The notes under the pieces were generated by a model that saw nothing but the letters and a program-made list of their open reading frames with translations, ran no database searches and was not told the origin of the DNA. The translations under genes and the position numbers were made by a program. Shown here in pieces: positions 50,336 to 59,910 of a stretch of 60,497 bases of DNA; positions within the stretch are counted from its first letter, which is position 1, and each line of letters starts with the position of its first letter. The DNA is from Pseudomonas floridensis. GTDB taxonomy: Bacteria; Pseudomonadota; Gammaproteobacteria; Pseudomonadales; Pseudomonadaceae. The DNA lies in NCBI RefSeq assembly GCF_002087235.1, contig NZ_MUIO01000077.1, positions 1 to 60,497 on the forward strand, written 5' to 3'.

Positions 50336-52213
50336 TTACTCTTTGCGCCGCGTCAGTCCGGACACTACAGCCACAAACAGCAAACTGAAGCCCCAACCGG
50401 CAAGAATCTCTACCCACATGACAAAGCGCACCAATCGTTTAAAGCTGAAAAACGACCAAAGCTCTGCAAACACATTCGCCTTAGGCGTTTCGATCAGAGG
50501 CGCCCAATCCTTTTCCTGATGCAGATCTACAAGCGGCAGCAACAGATCCAGAGAGAATGCCAAGGGGCTAAAACCTGTGTAGGCCTCAGGCAATGCAGCG
50601 CATAGATACCAGTTGCCGGTTCCAGCCGGCTGATGCTCGGTTGGAGGCATTGGCGGAAGACAAGATGCATATTTTTCGTTCTGGAACACTAAAGGATCGC
50701 TGGGGGCAAAAATCGCACCTTCGTTTGCCGCCCACCAATAGATACCTGAGCACAGTAGCCAGACGAACAGAAACGAGCGCAGCAGAAGCATGGGGCGATA
50801 GCCGTACCCCGTCAGCAAGCCATACATGACGTGCAGAAATGTCATGAGTTTTTTATAAAAAAAACGACGGGCCTCGCACCAATGCTCAGGGCTTTGGCCT
50901 ATAAGGCCAGCAACGCGCAGGCACTTTTCAAACTCGACACCTACCTGTCTCGCTTCTTCGGCATGGCCCATCTCCTCGAGAATGCCTTGTAGATGTCGCC
51001 AAGGTTGTGGACGAAATTGCACAGCCTGCCCCTTGACGGAAGTGGCAAGCTTTTCATTGCCCAACCAATTGAGACGATCCGAAATAGACATCGCTGAATG
51101 CACATGGATGAACCTATATCGGAAACCATCGAGATTCGACTGATCGCCCCAAGAGTGCCTATCGTCATCCAGAGACTCACATCGTCCACCCGCGAACGAC
51201 ACGGCCTTCAAGGGTTCCACCAGACTTCTCAATACAAGAGCACCCTCAATTGCAACTCTCTTTGCTAATAGCCCGGTCAGGCTTTGCGCGCCCCTTAGTA
51301 TCAGGTCTCCTTTGAGCTGCATCCCTTGCAGTGAGACATTCCCTTGCGCCTTGAATGCGCTACCCAGAAACAGCGATCCAGAAATGAATGAGGCCTGCAG
51401 GCTAAGTGCTTCACCACCTTGCCCATCAAAATGCCCACCGTTGCAATTGAATTGCCCATGCACTTTCGCGCCGGGAAACCTTACGGTGCCGACGGAGGAA
51501 AAGCCTTCGCCAAGAAAAACACTGCCCTTTACATGGATTCTGTCAGCTTGAAACGCGAACCGTTGAGTCTTAATGAATCGACTGTTCTTGCAGCCCAACT
51601 GTCCTTCAATACGAGCAGCCATCAGATTCACTCCACCCAGTGCCTCAAACTCGTTACTGAGTTGAAAATTGCCACCGCATACTGTGTTCTCTGCCGACAA
51701 CGCCCATGATTCCTCTCCATTGAAATGTGCGCCGGAGCAGTTGATCTGACCCTGCACGTGAGCCCCATCAATATTGATCCTGCTGCTGGATACAGTGTCT
51801 TTTAACGTCATAAGCCCGGCAATTCGAACACGACTTGCGTCCAGCCCATTAATTGTCGAATTCACCGCAGCAAAGGTGTGAGCCAGATCGGCATCCGTGA
51901 GCATGATTCTCTTCTCGACAACGCAGTTACGCAGGGTAAGAGGCACAGGCACCCTGGCCGAGCTGAGGTTCAGATATCCCTCGACATAGGCACCCTCAAG
52001 TCGAATCCCGCGCTCATGCACGGGTGCGCTCTCATCACCACCTAACGCAAGAAAGCGAAGAAAATAGGCACGGACGCGATTAGCCTCAGTCGCTACATCG
52101 GGCTTAGTCGGGCTGATCTTCGCCACCGCACCCGAACGGCAGCACTCCAGCAGGGTTTTTTCGGCCGCATACAGATTCTTGAAATCAGTTAATGAACGTC
52201 CCTGCGCCTTCAT
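50336..52213 (-). CDS. Beta-helix-like repeat membrane protein, unknown function
   Basis: This 625-residue protein has a charged N-terminal part, then tandem repeats from about residue 146 on: three units of exactly 49 residues (146-194, 195-243, 244-292) aligned at G-Q-x-x-C, F and G positions, plus a degenerate fourth. Earlier, weaker beta-helix-like repeats occupy 70-145. The C-terminal third has membrane helices (MLLLRSFLFVWLLCSGIYWW and FVMWVEILAGWGFSLLFVAVVSG). It resembles pentapeptide-like solenoids attached to membrane segments. GC content is visibly lower than in neighbouring genes, suggesting transfer. No function can be assigned. ATG at 52213 follows GGAAG. Confidence 0.8.
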   Translation of the reverse strand: MKAQGRSLTDFKNLYAAEKTLLECCRSGAVAKISPTKPDVATEANRVRAYFLRFLALGGDESAPVHERGIRLEGAYVEGYLNLSSARVPVPLTLRNCVVEKRIMLTDADLAHTFAAVNSTINGLDASRVRIAGLMTLKDTVSSSRINIDGAHVQGQINCSGAHFNGEESWALSAENTVCGGNFQLSNEFEALGGVNLMAARIEGQLGCKNSRFIKTQRFAFQADRIHVKGSVFLGEGFSSVGTVRFPGAKVHGQFNCNGGHFDGQGGEALSLQASFISGSLFLGSAFKAQGNVSLQGMQLKGDLILRGAQSLTGLLAKRVAIEGALVLRSLVEPLKAVSFAGGRCESLDDDRHSWGDQSNLDGFRYRFIHVHSAMSISDRLNWLGNEKLATSVKGQAVQFRPQPWRHLQGILEEMGHAEEARQVGVEFEKCLRVAGLIGQSPEHWCEARRFFYKKLMTFLHVMYGLLTGYGYRPMLLLRSFLFVWLLCSGIYWWAANEGAIFAPSDPLVFQNEKYASCLPPMPPTEHQPAGTGNWYLCAALPEAYTGFSPLAFSLDLLLPLVDLHQEKDWAPLIETPKANVFAELWSFFSFKRLVRFVMWVEILAGWGFSLLFVAVVSGLTRRKE

Positions 52214-52427
52214 CACACTTCCTTATCTATGCGGCACGAACTGAAACAGCTCTCGGATTGCCAGAACGAAAAGCAAACATGGTAGACATGAGGCCAGTAG
52301 CCATCAATCATTAATTCGAACGCAGTTCGATACCATGCGCTCTCCGCCACGCTCGACCTTGGTCGAGAAAGACGAACCGCAGCCGTCGTGCGAGACTGCG
52401 CGTTGTCGATACGTTCTGGAATCCGAT

Positions 52428-55400
52428 ATGTCGCTGTCCAGCGGGCTGATTGCCGCCGTTGCTCTTACCTACATGGCCATCATGTTCGCCATCGCCTTTT
52501 ATGGTGATCGCTACAGCGCCTCGCTGCGCCCGACCATGCGCGCCTGGGTTTACAGCCTGTCGCTGGCGGTCTATTGCACCAGTTGGACGTTCTTCGGTGC
52601 GGTGGGTCAGGCGGCCGAACAACTGTGGTCGTTCCTGCCCATCTATCTAGGGCCGATCGTGCTGATGGTGCTCGCGCCCTGGGTGCTGCAAAAGATGGTG
52701 CTGATCAGCAAGCAGGAAAACATCACCTCGATCGCCGACTTCATCGCCGCGCGCTATGGCAAATCACAGTCGCTTGCGGTGATGGTCGCGCTGATCTGCC
52801 TGATCGGCATGCTGCCGTACATCGCGCTGCAGCTCAAAGGCATCGTGCTGGGGGTCAATATCCTCATCGGCGCGGTGGCCGATTCCACCGGCACGCGCGC
52901 CCAGGACACCGCGCTGGTGGTGTCGTTGATTCTCGCACTGTTCACCATCGTGTTCGGCGCCCGGAATCTGGACGTGACCGAGCACCATCGCGGCATGGTG
53001 CTGGCGATTGCCTTCGAGGCGCTGGTAAAGCTGTGTGCGTTCATGGCGGTTGGGGTGTTCGTGACCTTCGGCCTGTATGACGGCTTCGATGATCTGTTCA
53101 ATCAGGCCAGGCTGGCACCGCGTCTTGAGGAATACTGGAAAGACACCATCAACTGGCCGTCGATGTTCGTTCAGACTGGCGTGGCGATGATGGCGATTGT
53201 CTGCCTGCCTCGGCAGTTTCACGTCACCGTGGTGGAGAACATCGAACCGCAGGACCTGAACCTGGCCAAATGGGTGTTCCCGGCCTATCTGGCACTGGCC
53301 GCCCTGTTCGTGGTGCCGATCGCACTGGCGGGCCAGATGCTGCTGCCGGACTCGATGCTGCCAGACTCCTTCGTCATCAGCCTGCCGCTGGCCCACGCGC
53401 ATCCGTCGCTGGCGCTGCTGGCGTTCATCGGCGGCGCATCCGCCGCAACCGGCATGGTGATCGTGGCCTGCGTAGCCCTCTCGACCATGATTTCCAACGA
53501 CATGCTGTTGCCCTGGCTGCTGCGCCGCAAGAACACCGAGCGCCCGTTCGAGGCCTTCCGGCACTGGATGTTGTCGGTGCGCCGCATCAGCATCGTGATG
53601 ATTCTGCTGCTGGCCTATGTCAGCTACCGAATGCTGGGCTCGACCGCCAGCCTGGCGACCATTGGCCAGATCGCCTTTGCCGCGATTACCCAACTGGCAC
53701 CCGCCATGTTCGGCGCGTTGTACTGGAAGCAGGCCAACCGGCGCGGCGTGTTTGCAGGGCTTGCGGCCGGGATTTTCATCTGGTTCTACACACTGGTTCT
53801 GCCGGTCGCCGCCCACGGCATGGGTTGGTCGCTGGAGACCTTTCCGTTACTGGCCTGGCTGCACAGCAACCCGTTCGACCTGCCGATCACGCCCATGACC
53901 CAAGGCGTGCTGCTGTCGATGGCGGGCAATTGCACGCTGTTCGCCTGGGTTTCCATGCTGTCGCGCACGCGAGTGACGGAGCACTGGCAGGCAGGTCGCT
54001 TCATCGGCCAGGAAACCCAGGGGCGCGCTTACATGCGTCCGTTGCTGGCCGTGCAGATCGAAGATCTGCTCAGCCTGTCGGCGCGCTTTGTCGGCGAAGA
54101 GCGTGCGCGTCAGAGCTTTACCCGTTTCGCCTACCGCCAGGGCAAGAGCTTCAACCCCAATCAAAACGCCACCGGCGACTGGATCGCCCACACCGAGCGG
54201 CTGCTGGCCGGTGTGCTGGGGACGTCATCGACCCGTGCGGTGGTCAAAGCGGCCATCGAGGGCCGGGACATGCAGCTTGAGGACGTGGTGCGCATCGCCG
54301 ACGAGGCCTCCGAAGTGCTGCAGTTCAATCGCGCCCTGCTGCAAGGCGCCATCGAAAACATCACGCAGGGCATCAGTGTGGTCGACCAGTCGCTGCGGCT
54401 GGTGGCGTGGAATCATCGCTATCTGGAACTGTTCAATTACCCGGAAGGCCTGATCGGCGTCGGTCGGCCGATCGCCGACATCATTCGCTACAACGCCGAA
54501 CGCGGGCTGTGTGGGCCGGGCGAGGCGGAAGTGCATGTGGCGCGGCGGCTGCACTGGATGCGTCAGGGTCGGGCGCACACGTCCGAACGGCTGTTTCCCA
54601 ATGGTCGGGTAATTGAGCTGATCGGCAATCCAATGCCGGGCGGCGGGTTTGTCATGAGTTTCACTGACATCACCGCGTTCCGTGCCGCTGAGCAGGCGCT
54701 CAAGGGCGTCAACGAGAGCCTGGAGCAGCGTGTCGCAGAACGCACCCACGAACTGTCGCAACTCAATCAGGCCTTGACCGAAGCCAAGGGCACGGCCGAA
54801 GCGGCCAACGAATCGAAAACCCGTTTTCTGGCTGCCGTCAGCCATGACCTGATGCAACCTCTGAATGCCGCCCGGCTGTTCTCCGCAGCGCTTTCGCATC
54901 AGGAAGACGGCATTTCCAACGACGCTCAGCAGTTGATCCAGCACCTGGACAGTTCGTTGCGCTCGGCCGAAGACCTGATCAGCGACCTGCTAGACATTTC
55001 GCGCATCGAAAACGGCAAGATCACGCCTGATTGCCAGCCATTTCCGCTCAACGCGCTGTTCGACACCCTGGGCGCGGAGTTCACGGCCCTGGCGCACGAG
55101 CGCGGCTTGAAATTCCGCGTCAGGGGCAGTGCCTTGCGGGTGGACAGTGATATCAAGCTGCTGCGCCGCGTCCTGCAAAACTTCCTGACCAATGCGTTTC
55201 GTTATGCCCAAGGACCGATTCTGCTGGGTATCAGGCGTCAGGGCAGGCATCTGAGCCTGGAAGTCTGGGACCGTGGTCCGGGCATTCCCGAGGACAAGCG
55301 CCAGGTGATTTTCGAAGAATTCAAACGGCTGGACAGTCATCAGACCCACGCGGCCAAAGGCCTGGGCCTCGGGCTGGCAATTGCCGATGGCTTGTGTCGC

Positions 55401-55901
55401 ATTCTCGAACACCCGTTGCAGGTGCGTTCATGGCCCGGCAAAGGCAGTGTGTTCAGCGTGCAGGTGCCACTCGCTTCGGTCCTGGAGCCCGTGCCCGCCA
55501 AGCGGGTCGAAACCAACCGGCCAGTGTTGAACGGTACACAGGTACTGTGCGTTGATAACGAAGACAGCATCCTGATCGGCATGAACAGCCTGTTGTCACG
55601 CTGGGGCTGTCAGGTCTGGACGGCGCGCAACCGGCAGGAATGTGAGGTTCTGCTGAACAATGGCGTGCTTCCGCAGATCGCGCTGGTGGACTACCACCTG
55701 GACGACGGTGAAACCGGCACCGAACTGATGGCCTGGCTGCGCACACTACTTGGTCAGCCAGTGCCGGGTGTACTGATCAGCGCCGACGGCCGCCCTGAAC
55801 TGATCGCTCAGGTCCACGCCGCCGGGCTCGATTACTTGCCCAAACCGGTCAGACCCGCGGCACTGCGCGCGTTGCTGAGTCGGCATGTCAGTTTGAATTG
55901 A
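52428..55901 (+). CDS. mxtR: SSSF-domain hybrid sensor kinase, MxtR/CrbS-like
   Basis: This 1157-residue protein starts with a sodium/solute symporter-like domain of about 13 helices (1-530; TSWTFFGAVGQAAEQLW), then a PAS-like region (about 640-760; NITQGISVVDQSLRLVAWNHRYLELFNYP), a HisKA domain with His806 (FLAAVSHDLMQPLNAARLF), an HATPase domain (NFLTNAFRYAQ, DRGPGIPEDKR, GLGLGLAIADGL) and a C-terminal receiver with Asp1088 (LVDYHLDDG). The architecture is that of MxtR/CrbS (PA3271-like), which with ErdR/CrbR controls acsA and actP, i.e. acetate use. CbrA has a similar symporter part but no receiver, so it is less likely. ATG at 52428 begins the first helix. Confidence 0.88.
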   Translation: MSLSSGLIAAVALTYMAIMFAIAFYGDRYSASLRPTMRAWVYSLSLAVYCTSWTFFGAVGQAAEQLWSFLPIYLGPIVLMVLAPWVLQKMVLISKQENITSIADFIAARYGKSQSLAVMVALICLIGMLPYIALQLKGIVLGVNILIGAVADSTGTRAQDTALVVSLILALFTIVFGARNLDVTEHHRGMVLAIAFEALVKLCAFMAVGVFVTFGLYDGFDDLFNQARLAPRLEEYWKDTINWPSMFVQTGVAMMAIVCLPRQFHVTVVENIEPQDLNLAKWVFPAYLALAALFVVPIALAGQMLLPDSMLPDSFVISLPLAHAHPSLALLAFIGGASAATGMVIVACVALSTMISNDMLLPWLLRRKNTERPFEAFRHWMLSVRRISIVMILLLAYVSYRMLGSTASLATIGQIAFAAITQLAPAMFGALYWKQANRRGVFAGLAAGIFIWFYTLVLPVAAHGMGWSLETFPLLAWLHSNPFDLPITPMTQGVLLSMAGNCTLFAWVSMLSRTRVTEHWQAGRFIGQETQGRAYMRPLLAVQIEDLLSLSARFVGEERARQSFTRFAYRQGKSFNPNQNATGDWIAHTERLLAGVLGTSSTRAVVKAAIEGRDMQLEDVVRIADEASEVLQFNRALLQGAIENITQGISVVDQSLRLVAWNHRYLELFNYPEGLIGVGRPIADIIRYNAERGLCGPGEAEVHVARRLHWMRQGRAHTSERLFPNGRVIELIGNPMPGGGFVMSFTDITAFRAAEQALKGVNESLEQRVAERTHELSQLNQALTEAKGTAEAANESKTRFLAAVSHDLMQPLNAARLFSAALSHQEDGISNDAQQLIQHLDSSLRSAEDLISDLLDISRIENGKITPDCQPFPLNALFDTLGAEFTALAHERGLKFRVRGSALRVDSDIKLLRRVLQNFLTNAFRYAQGPILLGIRRQGRHLSLEVWDRGPGIPEDKRQVIFEEFKRLDSHQTHAAKGLGLGLAIADGLCRILEHPLQVRSWPGKGSVFSVQVPLASVLEPVPAKRVETNRPVLNGTQVLCVDNEDSILIGMNSLLSRWGCQVWTARNRQECEVLLNNGVLPQIALVDYHLDDGETGTELMAWLRTLLGQPVPGVLISADGRPELIAQVHAAGLDYLPKPVRPAALRALLSRHVSLN

Positions 55902-55915
55902 GGGCGGACCGACGT

Positions 55916-57628
55916 TCAACTGCGCCGATACGGAAACACATCGATCACCTTGCCGCTGCGAATCGCCACCTGCAGCGCCTGCCAATACCCGGCGTCATAC
56001 AGCTCGCCATGCAGGCTGTCGAACACGCGGCGAAGGCCCGGGGCGGGAAACAGGAACGGCGCGAACTCCTCGGGAAACACGTCCAGCGGCCCGATGGAAT
56101 ACCACGGCTCCGACGCCATTTCGTCCTCGGGCGTGCGCGGTGCCGGAATGCGCCGGAAGTTGACGTCAGTCAGTAAACAGATCTCATCGTAGTCGTAGAA
56201 CACCACCCGTCCGTGGCGCGTCACGCCAAAATTCTTCAGCAGCATGTCGCCGGGAAAGATATTGGCCGCAGCCAGTTGCCGGATCGCCCAGCCGTAGTCA
56301 TCCAGCGCCTCACGGATCTGCAAGGGGCTGGCGGTTTCCAGATAGAGATTGAGCGGGGTCATGCGCCGCTCGGTCCAGCAATGCCGGACCAGCACCGTAT
56401 CTGCGCCTTCGACCTCAATGGTGGAGGGCGCCACCTGCAGTAATTCACTCAGACAATCGGGATCGAACCTGCTCAGCGGAAAACGGAAGTCGGAGAATTC
56501 CTGGGTGTCGGCCATGCGCCCTACCCGATCGACCTGTTTCACCAGCCGGTATTTGTCGATGACCGTCTTGCGATCGACGTTCTTGGACGGTGAAAAGCGA
56601 TCCTTGATGACCTTGAAGACCGTATTGAAACCCGGCAGCGTGAACACGCTCATGACCATGCCACGCACGCCCGGTGCCATCACGAAGCGGTCATCGGTAC
56701 TGGCGAGATGCTCGATCAGCGCACGGTAAAACTCAGACTTGCCATGCTTGTAAAAGCCAATCGAGGTGTACAGCTCGGCAATGTGCTTGCCCGGCAGAAT
56801 GCGCTGCAGCAGCGCCACGAACTCTGCCGGAACCGGTACATCCACCATGAAGTACGAGCGGGTGAAGGAGAAGATGATCGAAACCTGTGCCTCATCGGTG
56901 ATCAGGGTGTCGATCACGATCCCCTGCCCCTCGACATTCAGCAACGCAATCACCAGCGGCCATTGCTCATCAGGGTTGAAGAGCCGTCCGACGAGGTACG
57001 CCCCTTTGTTGCGATAGAACACTGACGAGAACAGTTCGACTGTCAGCGCTGAATCCTTGCATACCCAGTACGGCAGGCTGGCGCGCAGCTGCGCGTCGAG
57101 ACGTGGCAGATCCCTTGCAAGGTCCGCATAAGGCACGCCGAAGCGGTAATCGGTGAACACCCGCGCCAGCAGCCCGGCCAGATCGCCGTGCGGCGCATAT
57201 AAGCGGGTCTGAGCAACTCGGGCACAGTCGTGCCTGGCGGGTCGGGTGCTGTGGATGAACATGCAGCGGTCGTTGATCTGGTCGTGCCGGAACAGGCCGC
57301 AGAAGATCGAGTTGAACCAGGTTTCGGCCAGCTCATCATCGGCCCGTGCTTCGATCAGGGCTATATAGGCGTGTTTGATTTCAGGCCAGTGCTCGACCGC
57401 CAGCAGTTGATCTGCAGGGACGTCAACGCGCAGACGCGTGATGACGTCGCCAGCGTTCTGTTCGTAGAGATTGATTCGGGCGGCGGCAGCGCATTGGGTT
57501 TCTGACCATTGCGCCTGCTCGAAACGGGTTCGGGCGCCGTCGGTGATCTGCCGGAAATGCTTGCGGTAATCGTCGAAGCCTTCAAGGATCCGGCGTGCGA
57601 TGTCGGCATGGGGCTGAGGCTGCGACAT
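55916..57628 (-). CDS. aceK: Isocitrate dehydrogenase kinase/phosphatase
   Basis: This 570-residue bifunctional enzyme phosphorylates and dephosphorylates isocitrate dehydrogenase, switching carbon between the TCA cycle and the glyoxylate shunt. It matches AceK throughout: N-terminal regulatory domain, the MAPGVRGMVMSVFTLPGF ATP-binding region near residue 320, and the kinase core GDMLLKNFGVTRHGRVVFYDYDEICLLTDVNFR with its catalytic and DYDE metal residues. aceA and aceB are not adjacent. It converges with the mxtR gene with only 14 bases between stops. Both serve growth on acetate. Confidence 0.95.
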   Translation of the reverse strand: MSQPQPHADIARRILEGFDDYRKHFRQITDGARTRFEQAQWSETQCAAAARINLYEQNAGDVITRLRVDVPADQLLAVEHWPEIKHAYIALIEARADDELAETWFNSIFCGLFRHDQINDRCMFIHSTRPARHDCARVAQTRLYAPHGDLAGLLARVFTDYRFGVPYADLARDLPRLDAQLRASLPYWVCKDSALTVELFSSVFYRNKGAYLVGRLFNPDEQWPLVIALLNVEGQGIVIDTLITDEAQVSIIFSFTRSYFMVDVPVPAEFVALLQRILPGKHIAELYTSIGFYKHGKSEFYRALIEHLASTDDRFVMAPGVRGMVMSVFTLPGFNTVFKVIKDRFSPSKNVDRKTVIDKYRLVKQVDRVGRMADTQEFSDFRFPLSRFDPDCLSELLQVAPSTIEVEGADTVLVRHCWTERRMTPLNLYLETASPLQIREALDDYGWAIRQLAAANIFPGDMLLKNFGVTRHGRVVFYDYDEICLLTDVNFRRIPAPRTPEDEMASEPWYSIGPLDVFPEEFAPFLFPAPGLRRVFDSLHGELYDAGYWQALQVAIRSGKVIDVFPYRRS

Positions 57629-57693
57629 GGATGGACCTCCATATGAGCATCAATTTGTAGCCAGTACCGACATCTATCTGAACGGGCGATTCT

Positions 57694-58632
57694 TCAACCA
57701 AACAACCAGTAACCCAGCAAGGTCAGGACCAGCACGGCCAGTACGGGGCGCAGTACACGGTAGGCCTTAGGGTTGCTGCGCTTGAACTGCTTGACCTTGC
57801 CGCTGAAGCCATCGCTGAAACGCTTGCTGAACGCATACGCCTGGTTGATCCCGCCAACACGCTCGTCATCCAGATTCTGCGGTGCAGTGGCACGCCCCAG
57901 AAAGGCACTGACGCTGCGGTTCAGGCGCGTCATCAGCCGGTTGGTCAGCGGACGCTCGACGTCACAGAACAGAATCACGCGGGTCTGGGTGGTTTCATTC
58001 TTGACCCAGTGTACGTACGTCTCGTCGAACATGACGTCTTCGCCGTCACGCCAGGAATACTCTTTGCCATCCACAAAGATCCGGCAATCGTCGGAATTCG
58101 GGGTGGACAGTCCCAGGTGATAGCGCAGCGATCCGGCGAATGGATCGCGGTGCGGATTGAGGTGGCTGTCGCCCGGCAACAGGGCAAACATCGCGCCTTT
58201 GACGTTGGGAATGCTGTTGACCAGTTCAACGGTCTTCGGGCACAGCGCTTCGGCCGAAGGCAAGGCCTTGTCGTACCATTTCAGGTAGAAACGCTTCCAG
58301 CCTTTCTTGAAGAACGAACCGAAACCGGCGTCGTTGTTCTTTTCGGCCGCTCGAATATAACCCTCGTCGAACAGGTGCATGGCTTCGTCACGAATGGTTT
58401 CCCAGTTGTCCTTGAGAATGTCCAGCTCGGGAAACTTGCTGCGGTCCAGATACGGTCTGGACGGCACGCGGGAAAACAGATACATCAGCGCGTTGTAGGG
58501 TGCGAACAGCGCCGAATGGTTCACGAACTGCCGCAACAAGGGCAGTCGCGCCTGACCGCGCAAATGCACGTACAGCGTGCTGCCCAGAAAAAGCATCAGG
58601 ATCAATGCCTTGGCAGCAAATGAAAGGGTCAT
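57694..58632 (-). CDS. lpxO: Lipid A hydroxylase LpxO-type dioxygenase
   Basis: This 312-residue aspartyl/asparaginyl beta-hydroxylase-family protein has membrane anchors at both ends (MTLSFAAKALILMLFLGSTLYVHL and LRPVLAVLVLTLLGYWLFG). The Fe(II)/2-oxoglutarate ligands are visible as HRDP (NPHRDPFAGSLRYHLGL) and a later His in YVHWVKNETTQTRVILFCD. LpxO hydroxylates secondary acyl chains of lipid A at the 2 position. The ATG at 58632 is supported by AAGGAG. The gene precedes aceK on the same strand with a 65-base gap. Confidence 0.9.
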   Translation of the reverse strand: MTLSFAAKALILMLFLGSTLYVHLRGQARLPLLRQFVNHSALFAPYNALMYLFSRVPSRPYLDRSKFPELDILKDNWETIRDEAMHLFDEGYIRAAEKNNDAGFGSFFKKGWKRFYLKWYDKALPSAEALCPKTVELVNSIPNVKGAMFALLPGDSHLNPHRDPFAGSLRYHLGLSTPNSDDCRIFVDGKEYSWRDGEDVMFDETYVHWVKNETTQTRVILFCDVERPLTNRLMTRLNRSVSAFLGRATAPQNLDDERVGGINQAYAFSKRFSDGFSGKVKQFKRSNPKAYRVLRPVLAVLVLTLLGYWLFG

Positions 58633-58809
58633 GAAACTCTCCTTGGAGCGGCAGCTAACGCTGAACGTAACGCGGGCAGTGGCAATGCCTGATCGACAAG
58701 CAACGATCAGGGTCGCCAGACGGTCCGGCAAGACCGCCTGACAAACTCAGAAGCTGGCCATCATAAACCCTTGAACAGCGCGCATGAAGCACACACTGCC
58801 GAAGATGTG

Positions 58810-59784
58810 TTACTGCGACAGCTCCTGGTCAGTGAACAGATCGCTGAACAGCATGCTCGACAGGTAACGCTCGCCGGAGTCCGGCAGGATGACAACGATG
58901 GTTTTGCCCTGCATCTCAGGCTTCTCGGCCAGACGCACGGCCGCCGCCATCGCGGCACCACAGGAAATACCGCACAGAATGCCTTCTTCCTGCATCAGCC
59001 GTCGCGCCATGGCCTTGGACTCCTCATCCGTCACCCGTTCAACCCGGTCGATCAGAGACAGGTCGAGGTTCTTCGGGATGAACCCGGCGCCAATGCCCTG
59101 AATCTTGTGCGGGTTGGGCTTGATCTCTTCACCGGCCATGGCCTGGGTGATGATCGGCGAGCCATCGGGTTCGACCGCCACCGACAGAATGGGCTTGCCC
59201 GCCGTGTGTTTGATGTAGCGCGACACACCGGTGATCGTCCCGCCGGTGCCCACGCCCGCCACCAGCACGTCGATGGCGCCGTCGGTGTCGTTCCAGATTT
59301 CCGGGCCGGTGGTCTTCTCATGGATGGCCGGATTGGCCGGATTCTCGAACTGTGCCGGCATGAAATAACGCGCCGGATCGCTGGCGAGTAATTCTTCAGC
59401 CCTGGCGATCGCGCCTTTCATGCCCTTGGCAGGTTCGGTCAGCACCAGCTCGGCGCCCAGCGCCTTCAGGACCTTGCGGCGTTCTATGCTCATGGACGCC
59501 GGCATGGTGAGCATCAGCTTGTAGCCACGAGCGGCGGCGACGAAGGCAAGGCCAATGCCGGTATTGCCCGATGTCGGTTCGATGATGGTCATGCCGGGCT
59601 TGAGCTTGCCGCTGCTCTCGGCGTCCCAGATCATGTTGGCGCCAATACGGCATTTCACAGAATAACCGGGATTACGTCCTTCGATCTTGGCCAGAATCGT
59701 GACACCCCGCGGCGCGATACGGTTGATCTGCACCAGCGGCGTATTGCCGATGGAATGGGCGTTATCAGCGTAGATACGGCTCAT
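58810..59784 (-). CDS. cysK: Cysteine synthase A
   Basis: This 324-residue PLP enzyme makes L-cysteine from O-acetylserine and sulfide. Lys44 in NPGYSVKCRIGANMIWDAE binds PLP, TSGNTGIGLAF is the substrate-binding loop and GTGGTITGVSRYIK the phosphate-binding loop; GISCGAA lies near the C terminus. SVKCRIG is the CysK pattern rather than CysM. The ATG at 59784 has AAGGA upstream. Confidence 0.94.
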   Translation of the reverse strand: MSRIYADNAHSIGNTPLVQINRIAPRGVTILAKIEGRNPGYSVKCRIGANMIWDAESSGKLKPGMTIIEPTSGNTGIGLAFVAAARGYKLMLTMPASMSIERRKVLKALGAELVLTEPAKGMKGAIARAEELLASDPARYFMPAQFENPANPAIHEKTTGPEIWNDTDGAIDVLVAGVGTGGTITGVSRYIKHTAGKPILSVAVEPDGSPIITQAMAGEEIKPNPHKIQGIGAGFIPKNLDLSLIDRVERVTDEESKAMARRLMQEEGILCGISCGAAMAAAVRLAEKPEMQGKTIVVILPDSGERYLSSMLFSDLFTDQELSQ

Positions 59785-59910
59785 GGGAGTGTCCTTGTGC
59801 ACATCGGTTAAATAAACAAAGCCTATGCCGCCAGCGGTTGGGCGTCCAGTATGAGCGAACCGACGCTGCCGAACGCAGTCAACCCTTCACTGCAACCGGA
59901 GACTCGTGTC

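Noticed and set aside
52428..55901. CbrA sensor kinase
   Set aside because: A C-terminal receiver domain is present and no cbrB response regulator gene follows; the architecture fits MxtR/CrbS better.
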